A stretch of DNA of 10,225 nucleotides, taken from positions 1 through 10,225 of the forward strand of contig JAQXFJ010000351.1 in assembly GCA_029250385.1 (NCBI GenBank). The letters are read 5' to 3'. The position numbers and the translations under genes were made by a program. This document shows positions 5,255 to 10,225 of this stretch, in pieces (position 1 is the stretch's first letter; every line of letters begins with the position of its first letter). Under the pieces are notes generated by a model. The model saw nothing but the letters and a program-made list of their open reading frames with translations. It did no database searches and was not told the DNA's origin. The DNA comes from Candidatus Poseidoniaceae archaeon. Its GTDB lineage: Archaea; Thermoplasmatota; Poseidoniia; Poseidoniales; Poseidoniaceae.

Positions 5255-7288
5255 TAGGATGTCGTCTAAAATAGCATCATCGCTTATTTCAGGAATAGTT
5301 ACTTTGAGTAAATTATTTTCTTCCATGGCCACTTTAATGGCTTCGATGGCTCCAGGATTACGTGCCCAAGCTCTTCTTGCCACTCCGTTGTTTACATCCC
5401 AGTGTAACATGGATTCAATCTTCTTTTGAGCAGATTTTGAGCCATCAATTAACAACCCAAAGCCACCATTTATCACTTCACCCCATCCAACTCCGCCGCC
5501 ATTGTGTAAACTTATCCAAGTGGCTCCCCTAAAGGAATCACCGACGAAATTCTGAACCGCCATATCTGCAGTAAACATAGAACCATCTCGAATATTTGCA
5601 GTCTCTCTGTAGGGGCTATCCGTACCCGATACATCGTGGTGATCTCTACCCAACACTATAGGTGCCGATATATGCCCATCCGCAATTGCTTGATTCATGG
5701 CGAGGGCTATTTTACGCCGACCTACATCATTGGCATACAAAATTCTTGCTTGGCTACCGACTACTAGATTATTTTCTCCGGCTTGTTCAATCCATCTAAT
5801 GTTGTCATTTAATTGTTGGATAATAGATGGTGATGCGCCCACTGTTAGACCTTGTAATACTTCTTTTGCTATTTCATCGGTTTTTGCTAAATCCAGAGGA
5901 TCGCCAGAAGTGCAAACCCATCTATAAGGTCCAAAACCATAATCAAAACAAATGGGACCCATTATATCTTCAACATAACTAGGATATCGGAAACTACCAT
6001 CATCATTTAGCACATCTGCACCAGCTCTTGAGGATTCAAGCAGAAAGGCGTTGCCATAATCCCAAAAGAACATACCATTTTCTGATAATTTGTTAATGGC
6101 GTCTGCATGCCTGCATAGTGTTTTACGTATTTCCATAGCAAACTTATCTGGGTCATTTGACATCATTTGAACTGACTCCTCATAGGTATAATCAGCAGGA
6201 AAATAACCGCCTTGATATGGATTGTGTAGCGAGGTTTGGTCGCTTCCCAAATCTATTTTAACGCCCCTTTCCACGATTCTTTCCCATAATTCTACAATGT
6301 TTCCAATATGTCCAATCGATATCGGCCTGCCTTCCTTTGCTGCCGAAACTAACAAATCAATTGAGTTATCTATATTGTAAGACAAATCAGTCAGCCAACC
6401 CTGTGCATGGCGTTTTACTGCAGCATGTTCATTCATTTCAGCAACAATACATGCTGCACCCGAGATGACTGCAGCTTTTGCTTGCGCCCCAGACATTCCT
6501 CCTAGTCCTGAAGTTACAAAGGTAATACCAGACAAATCCCGACCAGGGGGTAATTCCAAATGCATTCTGGCAGCGTTTAGGAGAGTAATAGTAGTTCCAT
6601 GGACGATACCTTGGGGGCCGATATACATGTAAGACCCAGCAGTCATTTGCCCATATTGAGTTACTCCAATGGAATTCATAGTCTCATAATCTTCTCTTGA
6701 ACTATAATTTGGTATCACCATACCATTGGTGACAACAACACGCGGTGAGTTTGGATCGGATGGAAACAATCCCATTGGATGACCAGAGTACATAACCAAG
6801 GTTTGATAATCAGTCATTTGACAAAGGTATTGCATAGTTAAGCGGTACTGTGCCCAGTTTTGAAACACGGAGCCATTCCCACCATAGGTTATTAATTCAT
6901 GCGGAAATTGAGCCACTCTTTTATCTAAATTATTCATAATCATTAGCATAATTGAAGCAGCTTGTTGGGATTTTGCAGGATATGCCGATATTGGATGAGC
7001 CTTAATTTCATAATCAGTGGGTCTATACCTTTGCATAGTAATTCTGCCAAACGAATTCAATTCTTGGAGGAATTCTCTACCCAGTGTAACATGAAGTTCC
7101 GGACTAAAGTACCTTAATGCGTTTTTAATTGCAAGTCTTTTTCCTTTATCATCTAATACTTGCCGACGATTTGGTGCGTGGTCCACAGAGTCATCGTGAC
7201 CCGGATGATTAGGTAAATTATCAGGTATACCAGATAATAGGGATGTTCTTAGCGTAGAATAGTCTTCTCCCATGATAATCCCAATCAT
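5249..7288 (-). CDS. hutU: Urocanate hydratase (urocanase), long form
   Basis: Urocanase adds water to urocanate to give 4-imidazolone-5-propionate, using a tightly bound NAD+ as electrophile. At 679 residues this is the long form, like vertebrate UROC1 (about 676), not the common bacterial enzyme of about 556. It shares with the long form an N-terminal region containing KNALRYFSPELH, and also QFPHELITYGGNGSVFQNWAQ, MYSGHPMGLFPS and NGMVIPNYSSR. The nucleotide-binding region has GQMTAGSYMYIGPQGIVHGT (213-232) and TSGLGGMSGAQAKAA (259-273). The catalytic-site Cys is C459 in FGPYRWVCTSGDP. Later conserved blocks are GRDHHDVSGTDSPYRET (547-563) and the NGGGVGWGEVINGGFG loop (596-611). Start choice is uncertain: ATG 7288 lies 15 bp after the MFS stop, and ATG 7273 (MGEDYST) is an alternative. 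Neither has a strong ribosome-binding site. It is co-transcribed with hutH directly downstream. Function is secure, while the clade assignment rests on remembered sequence similarity. Confidence 0.96.
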   Translation of the reverse strand: MIGIIMGEDYSTLRTSLLSGIPDNLPNHPGHDDSVDHAPNRRQVLDDKGKRLAIKNALRYFSPELHVTLGREFLQELNSFGRITMQRYRPTDYEIKAHPISAYPAKSQQAASIMLMIMNNLDKRVAQFPHELITYGGNGSVFQNWAQYRLTMQYLCQMTDYQTLVMYSGHPMGLFPSDPNSPRVVVTNGMVIPNYSSREDYETMNSIGVTQYGQMTAGSYMYIGPQGIVHGTTITLLNAARMHLELPPGRDLSGITFVTSGLGGMSGAQAKAAVISGAACIVAEMNEHAAVKRHAQGWLTDLSYNIDNSIDLLVSAAKEGRPISIGHIGNIVELWERIVERGVKIDLGSDQTSLHNPYQGGYFPADYTYEESVQMMSNDPDKFAMEIRKTLCRHADAINKLSENGMFFWDYGNAFLLESSRAGADVLNDDGSFRYPSYVEDIMGPICFDYGFGPYRWVCTSGDPLDLAKTDEIAKEVLQGLTVGASPSIIQQLNDNIRWIEQAGENNLVVGSQARILYANDVGRRKIALAMNQAIADGHISAPIVLGRDHHDVSGTDSPYRETANIRDGSMFTADMAVQNFVGDSFRGATWISLHNGGGVGWGEVINGGFGLLIDGSKSAQKKIESMLHWDVNNGVARRAWARNPGAIEAIKVAMEENNLLKVTIPEISDDAILDDILG

Positions 7289-7303
7289 TGGAGTTCTTTG
7301 AGC

Positions 7304-8557
7304 CTATTGTTTGACCGCTGCGTCTATGTCAGGACGCCAAAACGTAAATATTATCCCGCAAATAATCATTAATAATGAAAACGAAATGAATCCGTTCTTT
7401 AATGTTAGACCTTGATATTCAACAAGATAACCTGCTATAGTAGTTGATAATGCTGCACTGGTTCCAAGAATTAACATGTCCATTGAAAACACTCGCCCGC
7501 GGACTTCATCTTCGACCCACATTTGAGTCAGTACTGTAGACAATACCCAATTACCCCCACTTGCAGAATGCGCACAAATAATTAACAAGACCGTTAATGG
7601 TAGATATATATCTAAACTAATACCAACTAACAGGTAGAAGAAACCTGAGATTGTCACTAAGATGCCAATTAGTGTGGGCCATTTTGCTTTGTCTTTGAAT
7701 ATTGCACGCGCCAACAATGGACCAATACCAGTCCCAATACCGCGAGCAAAGAAAAACAATCCAAATCCAAACGCTGCACCGTAACCTGTTAATTCAGAGC
7801 CTGCCAAGACAAGGAATACACCGGCCAACCCTGCACCTGCTAAATTCCACGATGACTTTGCGAAAACAATTCTAAGCACTTTTTTATCAGAGTAAATCCT
7901 CGACCAGCCGATTCTGATATTGGCTAATGCTGTACTGAATAAAGGTCCCTTCATTTTAGGATCTATATTTTGACTAAACTTGAGTGGTATTAGCAATAGT
8001 GAAGACAACAAAAAAGTGTATGAATCTATAATGAATGCCATATCTGTGCCCCAGATACTTACCACTATGCCGCCAAGCATAGCCCCTATACACAGAGCCG
8101 TTGACCAAGAGGCACTGTCGATAGCGTTAGCAGTTATTAGATCCTCTTCATCAACAATGTTCGGTAATGCGGCGCGTTCTGCGGTTACATAAACCCCATG
8201 TAATAACATCATCAAGCCAGATAACGTTACTAGCCACCACATATCTTCAGGCCCGTCTACTAATAGAAATGATAAGGCTAGACCTACTTGCAATATGTTA
8301 GCCCATAGCATCAAACTCTTACGGCTAAACCTATCTGCTAATAATCCATTAACAGGTTGAGAGATGGCGAATAGAGCCATTCTCACAGAAAATAAAATAC
8401 CCAAAAGAAATTCTGAACCAGAATATTCTAAAATTAAGAAAAATAAAGCAATGGTATTGAACCATTCACCGAGTAATGAGATTACAGAAGCTGCCCATAA
8501 CCTTCTGAATTTGGCATTACTAAAGAAAAACTCGACATATCCTTTAGTCAATTTCAC
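7304..8557 (-). CDS. MFS transporter (MFS_3/EntS-like), substrate unknown
   Basis: This 417-residue integral membrane protein is predicted to have 12 helices in two six-helix halves, joined by a cytoplasmic loop around residues 195-225. The MFS motif A loop GLLADRFSRK lies between helices 2 and 3 (71-80), and a degenerate equivalent, EDEVRGRVFSM, lies between helices 10 and 11 (349-359). The segment AERAALPNIVDEEDLITANA (about 126-144) is typical of the MFS_3 group, which includes the enterobactin exporter EntS and macrolide exporters. The GTG start overlaps the stop of the upstream oxidoreductase by 4 bp (GTGA). A strong AGGAGG sits only 1 nt from this GTG but 7 nt from the in-frame TTG at 8551, so the true start may be two codons later. 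Its place between an oxidoreductase and hutU hints at movement of histidine, urocanate or a related metabolite. The family more often exports, so direction and substrate are open. Confidence 0.88.
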   Translation of the reverse strand: MKLTKGYVEFFFSNAKFRRLWAASVISLLGEWFNTIALFFLILEYSGSEFLLGILFSVRMALFAISQPVNGLLADRFSRKSLMLWANILQVGLALSFLLVDGPEDMWWLVTLSGLMMLLHGVYVTAERAALPNIVDEEDLITANAIDSASWSTALCIGAMLGGIVVSIWGTDMAFIIDSYTFLLSSLLLIPLKFSQNIDPKMKGPLFSTALANIRIGWSRIYSDKKVLRIVFAKSSWNLAGAGLAGVFLVLAGSELTGYGAAFGFGLFFFARGIGTGIGPLLARAIFKDKAKWPTLIGILVTISGFFYLLVGISLDIYLPLTVLLIICAHSASGGNWVLSTVLTQMWVEDEVRGRVFSMDMLILGTSAALSTTIAGYLVEYQGLTLKNGFISFSLLMIICGIIFTFWRPDIDAAVKQ

Positions 8558-10225
8558 TCCTCCTCTGCAATCGAATCATTCCCACTTATTGTGCAAATAA
8601 TCCATTTAGAGGTTGGAGTATTTGAGAAGGCAGCAGTTGATTCTAGTGGTACTAATTCGTTTGCTTCAGGAAAGTATGCTGCAAGGTTTCTTTTTGGTAT
8701 ATTGTATGGGATTACCAACCATTTTTGGGAAATTCGTTTGGTTCCCTTGAAATGGCTTGTAATATTTACCGGGTCCCTAGTTTTTAAATTTCTTTCTAAC
8801 ATGTCATGGGGGTTCATCATCAAGACTCTTCGGTTACCTTTTATTCCACGATATCTATCGTCTAGCCCATAGATAGTGGTGTTATATTGGTCATGCGATC
8901 TTATTGTCATCATAACAAACTCGTCTTCATTCAGCGAAACATCGGGAAGAGGATTGACTGAAAAATGAGCTAGCCCGTCATTTGTCTCAAATTCGCAACT
9001 ATCTTTAGGAGGATTAGGTAGATAAAATCCATTAGGTTGCCTAACTCTAGAATTATAGTCATCAAAGCCACTTATTGATTGGCTGATTAAATCTCTTACG
9101 TTATCATAATTTTCAACGCAACCCAGCCAGTCTATATTGGAATCAGGTAAAGTTAAATGTGCCAAGTTGCCGATTATCCATGGTTCACTTCTCAACATAT
9201 TAGACGCTGGTTTTAGTTTGCCTTGAGATTTATGAACTATCCCCATTGAATTTTCGACAGTCACAAATTGTTCAACTTCGGCTTGAATATCTGACTCTGT
9301 GCGACCTAAACAAGGTAGGATTAAAGATTCGCTTCCGTTCACTAAGTGAGACCTATTTAGTTTGGTGGAAACGTGTACGACCATATCTAACTTTGAAACA
9401 GCAGTTGCGGTTCTAGTAGTATCAGGAGTGGCAGAAATAAAATTTCCACCTAAACAGAACAAAAAGTCTACATCGTTACTTTCCATTGCTGAAATCGAAT
9501 GTACAACATCATAGCCATGTTTTCTTGGCATAGAACTTTTGAGTCCCAACTCCATTTTCTCAATGAATGAATCACTAGGAGCTTCCCAAATACCAACAGT
9601 TCTGTTACCTTGAACATTTGAATGCCCTCTTACTGGGCACAAACCGGCGCCGACACGGCCGATATGCCCACCCAACAAATGCAAATTTACTACTTCTTGA
9701 ATTACGTGAACTCCGTTCCTGTGCTGCGTCAAACCCATAGCCCAACAAGAGATAATAGATTTAGAATTGATAATTATATTTGACAATTCGTCAATTTGAG
9801 TTCTGGTAATCCCGGAGTCTGTTTCTATTCTATTCCAATCTATATTTTTTAGTGACTTTGCTAGTTCCTCATATGATTTGGTTTTCTCAGAGATGAAGCC
9901 ATTGTCAATTGATCCTGCATCAATAGTTAGTTTGTTTATCGCTTGAAATAATGCCGCATCACCACCTATTTTAACCTGTAAATGCATATCTGCAAGGCCT
10001 GTCGAAGCTAAATTAAGCGTCATGTAGTCTTGTGGATGCTTAAATCTAACTAAACCAGTTTCTGGAAGAGGATTGATATGTATTATCTTGGCACCTTTCA
10101 GTTTAGCATCTCTAAGCGCAGTCAACATTCGTGGGTGATTTGTGCCTGGGTTTTGCCCAATTACCAAAATTGTGTCTGCGTGATTAAAATCATCCAATGT
10201 TACGGTTCCTTTACCGATACCAATA
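8554..10225 (-). CDS. Molybdopterin oxidoreductase, FdhF-like/YdeP class, 5' partial
   Basis: The reading frame is open to the window edge, so the N terminus is missing. About 557 residues are visible of a family usually near 750. The first visible residues, IGIGKGTVTLDDFNHAD, continue into VIGQNPGTNHPRM, a hallmark of the FdhF-like 'oxidoreductase alpha (molybdopterin) subunit' group (TIGR01701) that includes E. coli YdeP. Further conserved blocks are CWAMGLTQHRNGVH, GGHIGRVGAGLCPVRGHSNV, GGNFISATPDT and LPCLGRTESD in the molybdopterin domain. IRSHDQYNTTIYGLDDRYRG opens the C-terminal dinucleotide-binding domain. The cofactor should be a bis-molybdopterin guanine dinucleotide. Whether an N-terminal [4Fe-4S] site or a Mo-ligating Cys/Sec exists cannot be seen. 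The physiological substrate of this class is not established, so 'formate dehydrogenase' is only a relationship. It heads the visible part of the operon, and its stop overlaps the MFS start. Confidence 0.93.
   Translation of the reverse strand, partial: IGIGKGTVTLDDFNHADTILVIGQNPGTNHPRMLTALRDAKLKGAKIIHINPLPETGLVRFKHPQDYMTLNLASTGLADMHLQVKIGGDAALFQAINKLTIDAGSIDNGFISEKTKSYEELAKSLKNIDWNRIETDSGITRTQIDELSNIIINSKSIISCWAMGLTQHRNGVHVIQEVVNLHLLGGHIGRVGAGLCPVRGHSNVQGNRTVGIWEAPSDSFIEKMELGLKSSMPRKHGYDVVHSISAMESNDVDFLFCLGGNFISATPDTTRTATAVSKLDMVVHVSTKLNRSHLVNGSESLILPCLGRTESDIQAEVEQFVTVENSMGIVHKSQGKLKPASNMLRSEPWIIGNLAHLTLPDSNIDWLGCVENYDNVRDLISQSISGFDDYNSRVRQPNGFYLPNPPKDSCEFETNDGLAHFSVNPLPDVSLNEDEFVMMTIRSHDQYNTTIYGLDDRYRGIKGNRRVLMMNPHDMLERNLKTRDPVNITSHFKGTKRISQKWLVIPYNIPKRNLAAYFPEANELVPLESTAAFSNTPTSKWIICTISGNDSIAEEE
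8559..8564 (-). promoter_or_regulatory. Shine-Dalgarno sequence for the MFS gene
   Basis: The minus strand reads AGGAGG inside the last codons of the oxidoreductase gene. Its spacing is 7 nt to the TTG at 8551 and only 1 nt to the GTG at 8557. It favours the TTG start, although an overlapping GAGG (8562-8565) would give the GTG a 4-nt spacer. Confidence 0.55.

Noticed and set aside
8591..8872. Plus-strand frame of 93 codons near the oxidoreductase 3' end
   Set aside because: It lies opposite well-conserved molybdopterin-binding domain sequence and has no independent support.
8554..10197. TTG at 10197 as the true start of the molybdopterin oxidoreductase
   Set aside because: The frame stays open to the window edge, and the residues before it (IGIGKGTVT) are conserved family sequence, so the gene continues outside the window.

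Overview
The window looks like a piece of a free-living, AT-rich euryarchaeal genome, most likely a planktonic marine lineage of the Ca. Poseidoniales (Marine Group II) or Marine Group III type. The evidence is a tRNA-Val of archaeal type, a divergent promoter region with two TATA-like boxes placed for leaderless or nearly leaderless messages, a DUF835-like protein (an archaeal-type domain), and an acidic zinc-ribbon/EF-hand protein family. The lineage assignment is an inference from gene style and has not been tested by phylogeny.

Layout. Positions 50-125 carry tRNA-Val(GAC) on the plus strand with CCA encoded. Next come two minus-strand genes: a small zinc-ribbon protein (197-559) whose start overlaps the end of a large gene (552-2738). 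The large gene encodes two zinc ribbons, seven EF-hand loops, two membrane helices, a long acidic linker and a small predicted beta-rich C-terminal domain. This gene is transcribed divergently from a plus-strand gene for a DUF835-like protein (2827-3708), and about 90 bp between them hold both predicted promoters. The DUF835-like gene converges on, and overlaps by 12 bp, the last gene of a compact minus-strand operon.

The operon, read 5' to 3' on the minus strand, is: a molybdopterin oxidoreductase of the FdhF-like/YdeP class (10225 down to 8554, 5' end outside the window), an MFS transporter (8557-7304, 4-bp overlap), a long-form urocanase HutU (7288-5249) and histidine ammonia-lyase HutH (5244-3697). 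HutH and HutU are the first two steps of histidine catabolism: histidine to urocanate plus ammonia, then urocanate to imidazolonepropionate. The later Hut steps (HutI and HutG/FTCD-type) are not in the window. The tight spacing suggests that the transporter and the oxidoreductase are expressed with the pathway, but their substrates cannot be read from sequence.

The most unusual items are the zinc-ribbon/EF-hand membrane protein with its small zinc-ribbon partner and divergent DUF835-like neighbour, and the animal-like long-form urocanase in an apparently archaeal operon. I see no mobile element, CRISPR array or tandem repeat. All intergenic stretches are shorter than 300 bp.
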